DNA of 64,000 bases from NCBI GenBank assembly GCA_030063045.1, contig JAQSEB010000181.1:868001-932000 (forward strand), written 5' to 3'. Of this stretch, positions 42,360 to 54,526 are shown piece by piece. The stretch's first letter is position 1. Every line of letters begins with the position of its first letter. The notes beneath the pieces are model-generated. The model was not told the origin of the DNA. It was given only the letters and a program-made list of their open reading frames with translations, and searched no databases. The position numbers and the translations under genes were made by a program. Origin of the DNA: Pratylenchus scribneri. Lineage: Eukaryota > Nematoda > Chromadorea > Rhabditida > Pratylenchidae.

Positions 42360-42460
42360 CCGTACGTTTAAAATCACAATTCTGTATGGCCATAGCCTCC
42401 ATATGGTATTGATGGTTTGGTGAAAATTCCCTCTGCTGCCTGCCAAATTGCCTGGTAACT
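42360..42460 (-). pseudogene. Truncated minus-strand exon remnant, copy 1
   Basis: This corresponds to the exon at 47600-47790 in copy 2 but lacks about 60 bp at the acceptor end (copy 2 has CCTGAAGTACGGCAACAACC there). The remaining frame reads FGRQQREFSPNHQYHMEAMA on the minus strand. Product unknown. Confidence 0.4.
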
Positions 42461-42624
42461 ATTTAAAAATTAATTTTATTTAAAAATGTAATATTTGATT
42501 TGTTTTGTTATAAAATGTATAATTTCTACGGACATTGATATTTTAATAATGGCATAATTAACAAACCAAATTGATTTCTGCTAATTGTCACATAATTTCC
42601 GGTATTTTCATGTCTGAATTTGAC

Positions 42625-43016
42625 GTCCGGGGTCGATTCCACAATAGACAAAGGGTGGTGTAATATGGGCGATTCCACAATGGTGCAAATATAAAAATTT
42701 TTTGTCTTCTAAAAAATCAGAAACTGGTTTTAGACCCCACAAAACTTATACCATTTTGTAGATCTCATCGATACGCATCGATTGGTATATATAATTTGTC
42801 ATGGTTTGGTCCAAAATTAAAAAGTTTATTTAAAACCAAAAACTGGAAAAATGGCTTAAACGGTTTAATACCCTTTAATTAGGATCATATATACCATTCG
42901 ATGCGTCTCGATGAGATCTACAAAATGGTATAAGGTTTGTAGAGTCTAAAACCAATTTCTGATTTATTAGAAGCCAAAAACTATATTTGCACCATTGTGG
43001 AATCGACCTAGCACCC
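42625..43016. mobile_element. Foldback MITE, family A, with 9-bp duplication GAATTTGAC (copy 1)
   Basis: GAATTTGAC flanks both ends (42616-42624 and 43017-43025). Ends are GTCCGGGGTCGATTCCACAA and GTGGAATCGACCTAGCACCC. The interior is mirrored around the CGATACGCATCGATTGG / CGATGCGTCTCGATGAGATC core. Long inverted arms with a 9-bp duplication point to Mutator-like elements. The same insertion is present in copy 2, so it predates the duplication. Confidence 0.92.
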
Positions 43017-43025
43017 GAATTTGAC

Positions 43026-43410
43026 CTATAATTTAAATTTAATTGTTTCCAATAAATTAAATAATTTAACCTGATCATCTCTTGTTCAAACATCCCCATT
43101 ACACAAAACTTTATAATAGTCACAGGTGTCATTGCTCTCCCCTTCCTTCCCAAAACATGAAAATTTTATGTAAAAAATTAATTATATATAAAATTTATTG
43201 ATAAAATAAAATATTTAGATTACTTCAACATTAAACAAAATTTACTATCAATTGATATTTAATATTCATCAGCAACATTATGTTTTTATCTTTCTTCATC
43301 ATTTCTTTTTTGGATTTATTCGAATAACATGCCAAAATTGTTTGCGCATTATTTTCTTAATAACATAAATTTGCATTCCAGTACAGAAAATACAAAATAA
43401 TGGCAGCCAA
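43026..43410 (-). pseudogene. 3' exon remnants shared with copy 2
   Basis: The minus-strand exon coding for FCIFCTGMQIYVIKKIMRK... (complete in copy 2 at 48755-48640) is present here from about 43320 to 43410, but its acceptor side is cut off at the duplication border. A second minus-strand open segment (43153-43083; MTPVTIIKFCVMGMFEQEM) occurs in both copies and is unassigned. Confidence 0.45.
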
Positions 43411-43604
43411 AGAATTTAATCTTTAGGCAAAAAAATGTTTCTCAAATCTTATTTTTGCTTAATTTCATTTCTAAAGTGCAAAAAAAATCCAAATACCATA
43501 TATCTAAGCAATAATAAATGATTTAATGGAAAACTAAATAGAAGAAACATCGCAGTATAATAATGCTATAAATGAGATCATTAATTGACTTTTATTACTT
43601 AAGA

Positions 43605-43861
43605 ACCCTATACCGAATGCTGGCGATGATTTTGTGGATCATTTTGGCAAGATCTGGCCATTTCATTCGAAAATTGGCAAACAACACATTCCAGATGAGA
43701 TTTGGCGCAACAAATTCGGCTTTAGATCAGTTCAACGATACAAACGAACATTCAATTTGTATTGCAAAAAGATTATTAATGGAAAAGAATGCCAATTTAA
43801 GGGAATTTATGTTAAGGAGAACGGATGTTTATATATTCGAGGGAAACATGAGCACAAATAA
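43605..43861 (+). CDS. FLYWCH-like zinc-finger gene, partial
   Basis: After a possible acceptor (TTACTTAAG, 43604) the frame reads NPIPNAGDDFVDHFGKIWPF, HSKIGKQHIPDEIW, RTFNLYC-X9-C-QFKGIYVKENGCLYIRG, ending KHEHK and a stop. It keeps both Cys and the H-x-H. It is close to the 23 kb and 44.8 kb copies and lies in the gap between the two GST blocks, facing the 44.8 kb copy. Upstream exons were not found. The exon start is approximate. Confidence 0.55.
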
Positions 43862-44130
43862 AGCGAATCAATTAAAAACGCATATTTCAAATTATCGTTT
43901 AATTAATGTTTAATTTTTTATACATCCAATTTTCAATAAATCCATTAAGCCCATTTAAATCTAAATTTTCCTATTCCGATTTAAAATTCCTAATTTAACT
44001 TGAGTTTTTTCCCATTTTACACGAACATCAAGCTTAAAATTTTCGCTAATTAACAGATGAAACTATAAAAAGTATCCAAATCTAATCCCCTTCGTTTTCC
44101 TTCAATTAATTGAATAGTAAATCCAGCATT
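43862..44130. other. Intergenic
   Basis: AT-rich, no gene or repeat recognised. Confidence 0.4.
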
Positions 44131-44149
44131 TAATTAATCTCAATCCCAA

Positions 44150-44250
44150 TTGATGTTTTCTATTGGTTGAAGAAGCATATGGCCGAAATGTTAACTGCTG
44201 ATTGCGACAATGAATTTGATGATGATAATAATGAAGAAGATGGGGAATAA
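44150..44250 (+). pseudogene. Fragment of a bL9m-like C-terminus
   Basis: The segment codes for PIDVFYWLKKHMAEMLTADC followed by an acidic tail (DDDNNEEDGE) and a stop. It matches the end of the minus-strand gene at 54527-54808 (PIEVFYWLKAQIAEIAEISV, then an acidic tail). No upstream exons are visible, so it is a stranded fragment. Confidence 0.5.
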
Positions 44251-44796
44251 AATTGATTTTGATGATAATAATTAATGATGATTAAAAATCAAAGGAAAAT
44301 GATTTGATGACTTAAATATGTCCAATGTTCTTCGATTATGAAATTTATCATCAATATTTATTATTTACAATAATAATGTAAAATCAATCGGAGAAAAAAA
44401 AAGAATTATTTTGCTTAGTCATTTTATTTTCCAATTGGTTCGAGCAAACCATAAATTATTGATGAAACTTTTTTAAAAAAAAGTTATATTTTACCTAAAA
44501 TTTATTCTCAATTTTAAAATATAATTTTATTAAAATAAAATAAGAAAACTTTTTAATTTCATAATTTTATTTTTTCTTTTTTTCCAACAATTTATCTGTA
44601 ATTCAAAAATCTTCCAAAATTGATAAAATAAAGCATATTTTTATTGGATTTGAAAAAATGAAATAAAATGGAAGAAAAATTTTTTAATTATTGTAAAAAT
44701 TGAAATAGATGTGCAATTATACAAAAATAATCAAAATAATATAAAAAATAAATGAAGTGGATTTACAAAGAATTAGGCTTTTTAATTTAATTCTAA
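44251..44796. other. Intergenic, partly shared with 22.7-23.0 kb
   Basis: No gene seen. From about 44600 the sequence resembles the 3' flank of the split zinc-finger gene at 23 kb. Confidence 0.45.
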
Positions 44797-45060
44797 TTAA
44801 TGTTCATGTTTTCCTCGAAAATGTAAACATCCATTCTCTTTAACATAAATACCCTTAAATGGACATGTTCCACCATTGGCCATTCTCTTTAGGCAATACA
44901 TTCAATGTTTTTTGGTTCGAATAAATACCACTGAAGCCAAATTTGCTAAGCCATATTCCGTTGGTAACATTTTTGCCAATTTTCGCATGAAATGGCCACG
45001 TTTTGCCGTGTAAATCCACATAATCATCGCCAACATTTGGTTTAGGATTCTTTAACACAA
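44797..45060 (-). pseudogene. FLYWCH-like gene with a 2-bp frameshift
   Basis: On the minus strand LKNPKPNVGDDYVDLHGKTW, PFHAKIGK and TNGIWLSKFGFSGIY are intact. At KTLN the frame shifts because two bases are missing relative to the 23 kb copy (TTGAATGTATTGCC against TTGAATTTGTATTGCC). Beyond this point the Cys/His part (CPFKGIYVKENGCL, HEH) is readable only in another frame, ending at 44797. The two sister copies are thus broken in different ways: this one by a deletion, the 23 kb one by an insertion. Confidence 0.7.
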
Positions 45061-45589
45061 AATGTTATGGAAAAAAATTTAAAAATTACATTTAATAAGT
45101 TTATCGAACTATTTAAAGTCATAAAAATATTTTCAATATTTTAATTTATCTAATTAAAAATCATCCTTTTGAAGTTGTTAGCATTTTTTTGTGCTTAAAT
45201 ATGCTTTGGAATGTTAAATATTTTCAATTTGATAAAGTTCATAAAAATTGGATCAAATAAAGTGATATAATCATTTTCAATAAATTTCCCTCATCAATTT
45301 TGTGCATTTTTTATCCCTTCCTATATTGTTTTATTTTCTCCACTGACTGAACATAATTCTTTAATCCACGTGGAATTTATATATTTTCTTTCCCAAAAAA
45401 TTACACAAACTATGATGTGAGCCAAAACGAATTTCCCTTTCCATAATGCAGTGATAAAGACTCGAATTTTTATAGCCCATTTTCATTTCACTGCTGAAAT
45501 GTGAATTTGCACAAAATTTTCACTTATTTCAAAAATATTGACGATTAAAACATGAACATTTTCACAAACTCCAACAGTGAACTAATAAC

Positions 45590-46230
45590 TAGGGCCCGGA
45601 TTTTTATTGATATCAATATTTTTCTTGCGAACTTTAAATAGCTTCAAACCCATAAAAAACATGTTTTTATCAATGTTTTTGTTGATTTGCATGAACTTTT
45701 ATGTCAATATTCATCAATATTTTGCCATTTTTTGGTCGTCAATATTTATGTCAATATTTCGACATTTTTTGGCAAATTTTATCAATTTTCGTCAATATTT
45801 TTTAATTTTTTGAAGAATTTTTAGAAATTTTACAGTTTTTAGGAAAAAAATGGAAAATTTTTTAAAAAGTTAAGACAAATTGTTGAAAAATTTTGGCAAA
45901 TTTTTTAATGAAAAAATTGATTTTGGAATTTTTATGCAAAAAATTAATGTAAAATTGGTTTTGACAAATTTTTGAAAATTTTTTTGATGTTTATAAAATT
46001 TGTTTGCTTTTTGAAATAAATTTTTAATATTTTCTGAAATATCGAATAATTTATTCTTACAAGTAATAAAATTTTTTTTTGAAATTTCTTACTAAAAAAA
46101 TAAAGTTTTTAATAAATTTTCATCAATATTTTGCCTATATTTCTCCATTTATGTCAATATTTTGCTACTTTTATGTCAATATTTTATAGCTATATTTCGA
46201 GATTCTATATCAATAAAAATCCGGGCCCTA
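45590..46230. mobile_element. hAT-type MITE with 8-bp duplication CTAATAAC, present only in copy 2
   Basis: CTAATAAC lies at 45582-45589 and 46231-46238. The element starts TAGGGCCCGGATTTTTATTG and ends CAATAAAAATCCGGGCCCTA. The matching position in copy 1 (about 40358-40370) reads GTGAACTAATAATAACGCAT without an element. The interior is made of degenerate TGTCAATATTT words. An older relative is at 2616-3272. Confidence 0.95.
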
Positions 46231-46439
46231 CTAATAACGCATAAATATTTAAATTTTTTATATTTTTCCTCATTCAATGAAATTCTTGATGAAAGTAAAA
46301 AAAGGCCACATTTGTTCTATTGATTTTATATTTGGCTACAAAACTTTGTAGTGTGCATTGGGCACTACAAATAAACAGCAAAAAACGGAGAGGAGTGTCT
46401 CCATGCCAATGTGTATTTAACCGACCAAACAAAAATTGT

Positions 46440-46640
46440 CCTTCCTATATAATACCCATTCTCTCTCAACATTCAACAACAATCTCAATCCATCATCAAA
46501 TTCCACTTCCCCCTTCCTTTCTTTTAAGCTTTTTTCTCATCAAAAATAAAAGACTCGACAATCCAAATTACTAATTTTTTTTCAGATTTTTTGGGGGGAT
46601 TTGATTTTGATTGATTTTCTTTAAATTGAACAACAAAAGA
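46440..46640 (+). promoter_or_regulatory. GST copy 2 core promoter and 5' UTR
   Basis: TATATAATA (about 46446-46454) and the CTCTCTCAACATTCAACAAC tract are conserved with copy 1. Confidence 0.5.
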
Positions 46641-47408
<768 letters not shown>

Positions 47409-47599
47409 ATTTGGGGCAGATGAAATTGATGACATTTTTGACATTTGAAATTGTTTCCTTTTTAATTTACCAGCAGTATTTTTCTTTAAATTAATTTCGT
47501 TGCAATTTGAATAAAATTAAAATAGAACATTTATCACATATAAATTAAAAAAAAAACAAACAATAAAGCAATCATCAGAAATTCAACAATCTGTGGTAG

Positions 47600-47795
47600 G
47601 AAAATGATTGGAATGAAAATAGCAAATTGGGATTAATCCGTACGTTAAAATCACAATTCTGTATGGCCATAGCCTCCATATGGTATTGATGGTTTGGTGA
47701 AAATTCCCTCTGCTGCCTGCCAAATTGCCTGCTAACTATTCCCTGAAGTACGGCAACAACCTCGCGTTGACCAGAAATTGGACGACCTAAAAATT
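47600..47795 (-). CDS. Minus-strand exon of unknown gene
   Basis: After an acceptor (ATTTTTAG, minus strand, about 47796) an open stretch reads RPISGQREVVAVLQGIVSRQ, then FGRQQREFSPNHQYHMEAMA and on to a stop near 47587. The N-terminal half looks like real coding sequence and is deleted in copy 1. I could not connect it to another exon in a consistent phase and do not recognise it. Confidence 0.35.
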
Positions 47796-47948
47796 AATTT
47801 TATTTAAAAATGTAATATTTGATTTGTTTTGTTATAAAATGTATAATTTCTATGGACATTGATATTTTAATAATGGCATAATTAACAAACCAAATTGATT
47901 TCTGCTAATTGTCACATAATTTCCGGTATTTTCATGTCTGAATTTGAC

Positions 47949-48340
47949 GTCCGGGGTCGATTCCACAATAGACAAAGGGTGGTGTAATATGGGCGATTCC
48001 ACAATGGTGCAAATATAAAAATTTTTTGTCTTCTAAAAAATCAGAAACTGGTTTTAGACCCCACAAAACTTATACCATTTTGTAGATCTCATCGATACGC
48101 ATCGATTGGTATATATAATTTGTCATGGTTTGGTCCAAAATTAAAAAGTTTATTTAAAACCAAAAACTGGAAAAATGGCTTAAACGGTTTAATACCCTTT
48201 AATTAGGATCATATATACCATTCGATGCGTCTCGATGAGATCTACAAAATGGTATAAGGTTTGTAGAGTCTAAAACCAATTTCTGATTTATTAGAAGCCA
48301 AAAACTATATTTGCACCATTGTGGAATCGACCTAGCACCC
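47949..48340. mobile_element. Foldback MITE, family A, with GAATTTGAC duplication (copy 2)
   Basis: Same element, insertion point and 9-bp flanks (47940-47948 and 48341-48349) as 42625-43016. Confidence 0.92.
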
Positions 48341-48937
48341 GAATTTGACCTATAATTTAAATTTAATTGTTTCCAATAAATTAAATAATTTAACCTGATC
48401 ATCTCTTGTTCAAACATCCCCATTACACAAAACTTTATAATAGTCACAGGTGTCATTGCTCTCCCCTTCCTTCCCAAAACATGAAAATTTTATGTAAAAA
48501 ATTAATTATATATAAAATTTATTGATAAAATAAAATATTTAGATTACTTCAACATTAAACAAAATTTACTATCAATTGATATTTAATATTCATCAGCAAC
48601 ATTATGTTTTTATCTTTCTTCATCATTTCTTTTTTGGATTTATTCGAATAACATGCCAAAATTGTTTGCGCATTATTTTCTTAATAACATAAATTTGCAT
48701 TCCAGTACAGAAAATACAAAATAATGGCAGCCAGAATAATAAGGTCGACAAATCGCTGAAAAATAATATAATTTAAAAATAATTTTTATTTTTAAGGAAG
48801 AAAATTAATTTATCCATATTAAATGGATAGTATTTAATTTGCCAAAAAACATTGATTGCTAAAAAAATTGATAGCCAAAATAATAAGTAAGGCCTTAATA
48901 TTCTTTTATTTTTGTATGGTATTTTGCGAAAAAAACA

Positions 48938-49255
48938 TTGGAAATTGCGGATAGAGTATTTAATTTTGCGAACTGTTTATAAAGGTTTGTCCTAGACCCC
49001 CAAACCTTATACCCAATCGATAGATCTCGTCAAGACGCGTCGATTGGTATATATTTTGTCGTGGTTTGATCAAAAATTAAGGGTTTTAAACCATCTAAAC
49101 CGTTTATGGGTTTTGGTTCAAAACCAATTAAACCATGACAAATTATATACCATTCGATGCGTCTTGACCAGCTCTATCCAATGGTATATGGTTTGCGAAT
49201 TTTGGGCAATTTACTAAACAGTTATAAACTTTTCGCAATTTTAAATATTTCCCTT
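48938..49255. mobile_element. Foldback MITE, family A (GCGAAAA-arm subfamily)
   Basis: Core words CGTCAAGACGCGTCGATTGG and CGATGCGTCTTGACCAGCTC are mirrored. The arms are TTTTGCGAACTGTTTATAAA and AGTTATAAACTTTTCGCAAT. It lies in an intron of unit 3. Confidence 0.75.
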
Positions 49256-49769
49256 TATTTTTTGTTAAAATTTTTTGTTAAATTAAATATTTTTCAATAA
49301 AAAATACCTTTCTCATCCCATTCAATTTTGTAGCCGAATTTTGCATGTTCATTGTTGAATTTTTCCACGAATTGCTTGTGTCCACGAAGATGATCATAAA
49401 AAACATGCAAATTCCATGGTAATAAAAAATTTAGTGCCGAATATTTTTTCCCATATTCATCAGCAAATTTTGATTCGAATATGGACAAAAATTGTTGAGG
49501 ACTCATTTTGTTGCTATCCGCGCCATTCTCGTCATCCGCAGAATTTGAAGAAGTATTTTCAATGATGCTGCTAACCTTAAATCGCAGTTCGCGTGATTCT
49601 GAAAAAATTCTTTTTATTGATAATTGTGAATATTAGCTTTTAATCATCAATTATTTTATGCTCATATTTTTACTTTTTAAAAGCTAGGCAATCTGCTATT
49701 ATTACGATGATAATTAGGGGGTGGATTTAGGTCGTTAAAAGATTAAAAAAAATTTTTATATCAAAAGTA

Positions 49770-50070
49770 GTTTTTGAATTCTATCAGAAAACGGTTTTAG
49801 ACACTACAAACCGTATACTTTTTTGTAGATCACAATGAGTCGCATCGATTGTTATATAAAATGTTAGGTTTTTCGTTATGGCTCAAAATTAAGGAGTTTA
49901 AAACAAAAAACTGGAAAAATGGTTTAACCGGTTTAATACCCTTTAATTTTGACCATACCATGACAAATTATATACCATTCGATGCGTCTCGATGAGATCT
50001 ACAAATTGGCATAAGGTTTGTATGGTCTAAAACCGGTTTCTGATTTACTAGAAGTCTAAAACTACTTTAA
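49770..50070. mobile_element. Foldback MITE, family A, in an intron
   Basis: CTATCAGAAAACGGTTTTAG and AAACCGGTTTCTGATTTACT are mirrored around the AGTCGCATCGATTG / CGATGCGTCTCGATGAGATC core. It lies between the first and second exons of unit 3. Confidence 0.75.
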
Positions 50071-50809
50071 TGCAAAAAATAGTATCCGTCGTTGTAAAAT
50101 AGTTAACTATTTTGGTTTTTTTTATGAAATTTATCAAAAAAAGTTTGAAAAACCACAAGTTAACTTTTTTTTGGTCCTTTATTTCATTTTTATAAATGAA
50201 ATTTTTCCCTAATAAATTGCAAAAACAGATAGTTTAAAAAACATGTTAAAAACATGAATAATATGATAATGGAACCAAATTACTTAATTTTTTAAATCAA
50301 ATAAAAATTGAATTTGGTTTGCAAAATTTATGTGCGCTTGGTTTAAATGGCAATATTAAAATCTTTAAAAAAATCTCATGACTCCAGCAAAACGCAGTAA
50401 ATTTCTTAATATCTTTTATAATAAATTAAAATAATTACGTATTAAAATGCATTTTTTAATGGCCAAATTATCCAAGTGAAGGCAGCATTTTGCATTGTTG
50501 TTTGTTTTCATTGAATGATATGTTCGAAATGAATGGCGCAAAAATAGCAAATTGCGATGATTTCGATTGTAGAGCATTTGTTGTTGGTTTTGACTGGTTA
50601 CAATTTTAAAAGACATTAAATTTTGGCCCTTGTAACAAAAAAATCTGAATTAATTGAATGTAAAATATTTAATAAAAGAAAGTAAAAATATGATTTTCAA
50701 TTCAATGAATATAACAATCAATTATATGTAAATTTTACGGACAAAAATAGATTTACTGCAGAAATAATTGATTTTAAATATTCATCAATAACAAAATTTG
50801 TTCTTATTT

Positions 50810-53800
50810 TCTATTTTTCATCATTCCTTTTCTTCCATTTAATGAAATGACAAGCCAAAACTGTTTTCGCAATATTTTCTTCATAACACGCAAATTTATT
50901 ATAGTAGGTAGACAAAACATAATAAAGTAACCAATTATCTGAAAAAAATAAATTTAAAAATAAATGCTTCCCCATTTTTAAGGGGTATTAGTGCAGTCTG
51001 CAGTTTATGAGCTGGAATGGAAAAAAGGTGAGGATGATGAAGGAAGATGAAGATGGAATATGATAATGATGAGGAAGATGAAAATGATGATGAAGATGAT
51101 GAGAAAGATGATGATAATTGAAGGTGATGATGAAGTATGAAGATGATGAGGAAGATGATGATGATGAGGAAGATGATGATGATGAGGAAGATGATGATAA
51201 TTGAAGGTGATGATGAAGTATGAAGATGATGAGGAAGATGATGATGATGAGGAAGATGATGATGATGAGGAAGATGATGATAATTGAAGGTGATGATGAA
51301 GTATGAAGATGAAAATGATGATGAAGATGATGAGAAAGATGATGATGATGAGGAAGATGATGATGATGAGGAAGATGATGATGATGAGGAAGATGATGAT
51401 GATGAGGAAGATGATGATAATTGAAGGTGATGATGAAGTATGAAGATGATGAGGAAGATGATGATGATGAGGAAGATGATGATGATGAGGAAGATGATGA
51501 TAATTGAAGGTGATGATGAAGATGATGAGGAAGATGATGAGAAAGATGATGATGATGAGGAAGATGATGATGATGAGGAAGATGATGATAATTTAAGATG
51601 ATGATGAAGATGATGATGAAGATGATGATGATGAGGAAGATGAAAATGATGATGAAGATGATGAGAAAGATGATGATGATGAGGAAGATGATGATAATTT
51701 AAGATGATGATGATGATGATGAGAAAGATGATGATAATGAGGAAGATGATGATAATTGAAGGTGATGATGAAGATTAAAGAATTTCATCCTCAGTTTCAT
51801 TTCTTCTTCTTCATCGTTATAATCCTCATCCTTTTTCCCTTCCAGCTAGTAAACTGCATCAGTATCAGTACCTTTTAAGGATAGAAATTTTAATTCAACG
51901 GTAAATCATTACTCATTTTCGTTATCAAAAAATCAACATTTTTGAGGCCTTAAAAGTTAAAACTCCAAATCTGATTATTCCCTATGCCTAAAGCCTGACC
52001 ATAATCTAAGCCCAATTCTAAATCTAATCTTGAGCATAAACTTTATTATTATTATTATGGCCAAATTATATGGCCTAAAAATTTTTTGGCTCAAAAGTTT
52101 TGGGTGAATTAAATTCAATAAATTTATGATTATGAGTAATTAATTTCTTCATATTTTAATTTGAATTGTATCATCCTCCAAAAAAAAATCAAAATTTGCT
52201 CATACCTCTATGAAGAATGGAATACCGTCCTCGATTGTAGTTGGGTTTTTCACAGCAATTCGTTCTTCTTCATCCCGGATTTTCTTGGTAAATTCTTCTC
52301 GCGATAAGCATTTATCCAATTTTACAAACAATTGGACCTCGAACTCGGTGATCTGTTTTTGGAAAAAATTACGGTAATACTGTCGTCGTTCGTACAACAC
52401 ATTTTTCCAAACATATTTTAAATTTTATTTTCAGCTAAAAAGATGTATTTAATAATTTTCGATGACAGAGAACCGAATATAGTACTAATTTTCCAATAAA
52501 ATAATTTTCTAAACTGTTAATACCGGTACGCAAACCGGTTTCGAAAAAAAAATTAAACTCTGATATTTTTGGTCATATTATAAATCATTCGACGCGCCAC
52601 ATGATGAGCTGATTGCGAATCTATCATTTGTTTCGTCTAAAACTCAAAATTAAAGAAGTTTTAGCCAAATAAAAAATTGTGAAGAAATGTACTATTTTCA
52701 AAACGCGCATAAATTTATGTATTTTTTTTCGAAATGCGCTAATGCGGAATTTAATTCACGAAGAAAAATAAATGTCAAATTCAGATTCCCACCATCATCG
52801 AAAACCCCTAAATACATCTTTTTAGCAGAAAATAAAATTAAAAAATATTTTTTGGAAAAATTTGGGGTACGAACGACAGTATTAGCAAAATTACTGCTAT
52901 TATATTTAATTTTAACCGGTTTTCCATTGATGAGAGCGCCTGGTTGGATTTGGGCGTTAAAGATATCCGTCTCAGGAAAGAAAATTTTATCAAAGATATT
53001 CATTTCACTATACATAATTTTGTCAATCTTTATGAAAAAAAAAAGGAATTCATCAAAACTTGCATTCCTCCCCATACCTTTCCCGATGGCAAATAGTCTT
53101 GCATAAATTGGTCGAATGTGATTGGTTGGGCTAATGCGATCATGAGTGAGATTAAAAGCTTACATTCGACAACACTCATGAGTAAAGCGGGGATTATCCA
53201 GATGAGGAGGAATTTTCCAAATGCTGTCGACGGCCGGTGCAATTATGACTGATTTGCGAAATCGTTTAAGTGCAGAAAATTTGGAGAAGTTACTTTTCAT
53301 CCATGAAAATCTTCCATTAACAAATTTCGAATATTAACTATTTATTTAATCTCAATATTTTTTTGCTATTATTTATTTTTGATTTATGAAAGCAAATTTT
53401 AATTCCATTTTCTTCTTTAAATTTGGATAAAAAAATTTTTCTATGTTAAATTAATTTTTTTGAATTAGACTCGAGACTCGAAACTCGAGGTTTTTGGCGA
53501 CTCGAAACTCGAAACTCGACTCGAAAAATTTTGGCCGACTCGAACTCGAAACTCGACTCGAACTTTTTGGCGACTCGCGGCAACACTGATTTTGAAGTGG
53601 AATTTTAGGCCTTAAATTTTTGATAACTATTTAGGTTGTTTATTAATAAAATTTGCCAAAATAGGTTTGATGAACAACGGAATAGTTATTTTTGGATTTT
53701 TTATTGCATTTTTATAACGAAATTTCCCTCAAAAAGTGTCAATAGTTAAGAGGAATTATTTTTAAAACATTAAATAAATGACAATGGCACCAAATTTTCT

Positions 53801-54073
53801 TAACTTATAACTAATATACACTTTAAAAATTGAATTTAATTTTGCAAATTTGTGTACGCAAATTTTGGTTTTAATCGGTAATAACTTTAAAAAAACCTCA
53901 TGACTCCAGCAAACTTTTATATTAAATTATTTACGTATTAAAATGCATTTTTTATTGGCCAAATTATCCAAGAGAAGACAGCATTTTGCATTGTTGTTTG
54001 TTTTCATTGGATGATATGTTCGAAATGGATGGCGTAAAAATGGCAAATTGCGATGATTTGGATGGTAAAACAT
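50810..54073 (-). CDS. Paraplegin-like protein lacking ATPase and protease domains, unit 4
   Basis: This is the best-preserved of the four units. Minus-strand exons: 54073-53935, presequence-like MFYHPNHRNLPFLRHPFRTY; about 53200-53090, transmembrane segment FGKFLLIWIIPALLMSVVE, a 35-bp intron, then QPITFDQFMQDYLPSGK; about 53055-52930, ETDIFNAQIQPGALINGKP; about 52400-52207, VQLFVKLDKCLSREEFTKKI then EDGIPFFIE; and 50940-50810, IIGYFIMFCLPTIINLRVMK, KKILRKQFW, stop. Order and motifs match the N-terminal half of mitochondrial m-AAA proteases: presequence, TM1, intermembrane-space domain, TM2. The polypeptide stops right after TM2, where the AAA module should begin. The last intron (1.27 kb) holds a GAT-rich microsatellite and a decayed family B element. 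Such a protein could in principle join m-AAA rings as an inactive subunit or anchor; this is speculation. Confidence 0.55.
51030..51778. repeat. GATGAT/GAGGAA microsatellite in an intron
   Basis: About 750 bp of GATGATGAGGAAGATGATGA-type repeats, with an interspersed longer unit (AATTGAAGGTGATGATGAAG) that recurs six or more times. On the plus strand it would read Asp/Glu-rich or Met/Lys-rich in different frames, broken by TGA and TAA. It lies inside the last intron of unit 4. Confidence 0.9.
51905..52115. mobile_element. Degenerate family B foldback element
   Basis: CATTTTTGAGGCCTTAAAAG on the left and GCCAAATTATATGGCCTAAA on the right are mirrored. The loop is rich in CCTAA-like words (TCCCTATGCCTAAAGCC). 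It lies in the last intron of unit 4. Confidence 0.55.
53470..53600. repeat. CTCGA-rich repeat, probable hAT end
   Basis: ACTCGAAACTCGA words repeat about a dozen times, ending GACTCGCGGCAACACTG. The terminal CAACACTG followed by unique sequence looks like one end of a small hAT-type element; the other end was not found. It lies in the first intron of unit 4. Confidence 0.5.
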
Positions 54074-54526
54074 TTGCTGCTGGCTTTGGCTGGCACTTCT
54101 CAAAAAATTGTTTGTTGTTGAAATTTTTAGAAGGCAATACATTTTGGTCTGTAGATTTTGTAAAAAACCTGAATTTTTTTCATAAATTTGTGTTTATTTT
54201 TTAAGAAATAAAAGATAAAATTTTCATGAATGAAAATAAATCATTAAAATGTGTGAAAAAATAGAATTAAATTTTATAACCTATTTGAAAAATTTTATAA
54301 TATTTTAAATTAATTTAAAATGAAATTATAAAAATTTTTTAAAATATTTATGAATTAAAACGTTTTCGTCCAATTTAAATATAAATAATTGTTTTTTCCC
54401 ATTTATCAAATTGATTTTACATTACAAAATGTTGTAAAATATAAATATAGAAAAATTATCATTATTGGTCGGTACATCGATCTATTTTAAGTCTTCAAAT
54501 CATTTTCCTTTGCTCTGGTTTAACTT
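54074..54526. other. Intergenic between two minus-strand genes
   Basis: AT-rich, no gene or repeat seen. Confidence 0.4.

Larger units (their letters stand above)
48640..50577 (-). pseudogene. Paraplegin-like N-domain gene, unit 3
   Basis: Minus-strand exons: about 50577-50440, a mitochondrial-presequence-like start (MLYNRNHRNLLFLRHSFRTY, rich in Arg, Ser and hydrophobics) with donor GTAATT; 49601-49308, coding for SRELRFKVSSIIENTSS, then LHVFYDHLRGHKQFVEKFNN and KIEWDEKG; 48755-48640, a membrane-type segment LLFWLPLFCIFCTGMQIYVI followed by KKIMRKQFW and a stop. The HKQF-EKF-to-Tyr stretch aligns by pattern with the helical end of the FtsH-ext domain, and the last exon with the second transmembrane helix. 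The ITF and HPGA segments seen in other units are missing, and exons 2 and 3 do not join in the expected phase, so this copy may be dead. Family A elements occupy two introns. Confidence 0.5.

Noticed and set aside
42875..43153. 92-codon minus-strand frame present in both duplication copies (also 48199-48477)
   Set aside because: Most of it reads through the arm of the family A element. Only the first 25 or so codons lie outside, and I could not join them to another exon in phase.
51030..51778. Acidic low-complexity protein in the GAT repeat
   Set aside because: Stops (TGA, TAATT) interrupt every frame at each longer repeat unit. It lies within a predicted intron.
52687..53106. 139-codon plus-strand frame
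   Set aside because: It is the antisense of the paraplegin-like HPGA-type exon of unit 4, which has the better protein match.
53986..54204. 72-codon plus-strand frame
   Set aside because: Antisense to the presequence-like first exon of unit 4; the minus-strand reading is conserved with the copy at 50.5 kb, including the donor site.
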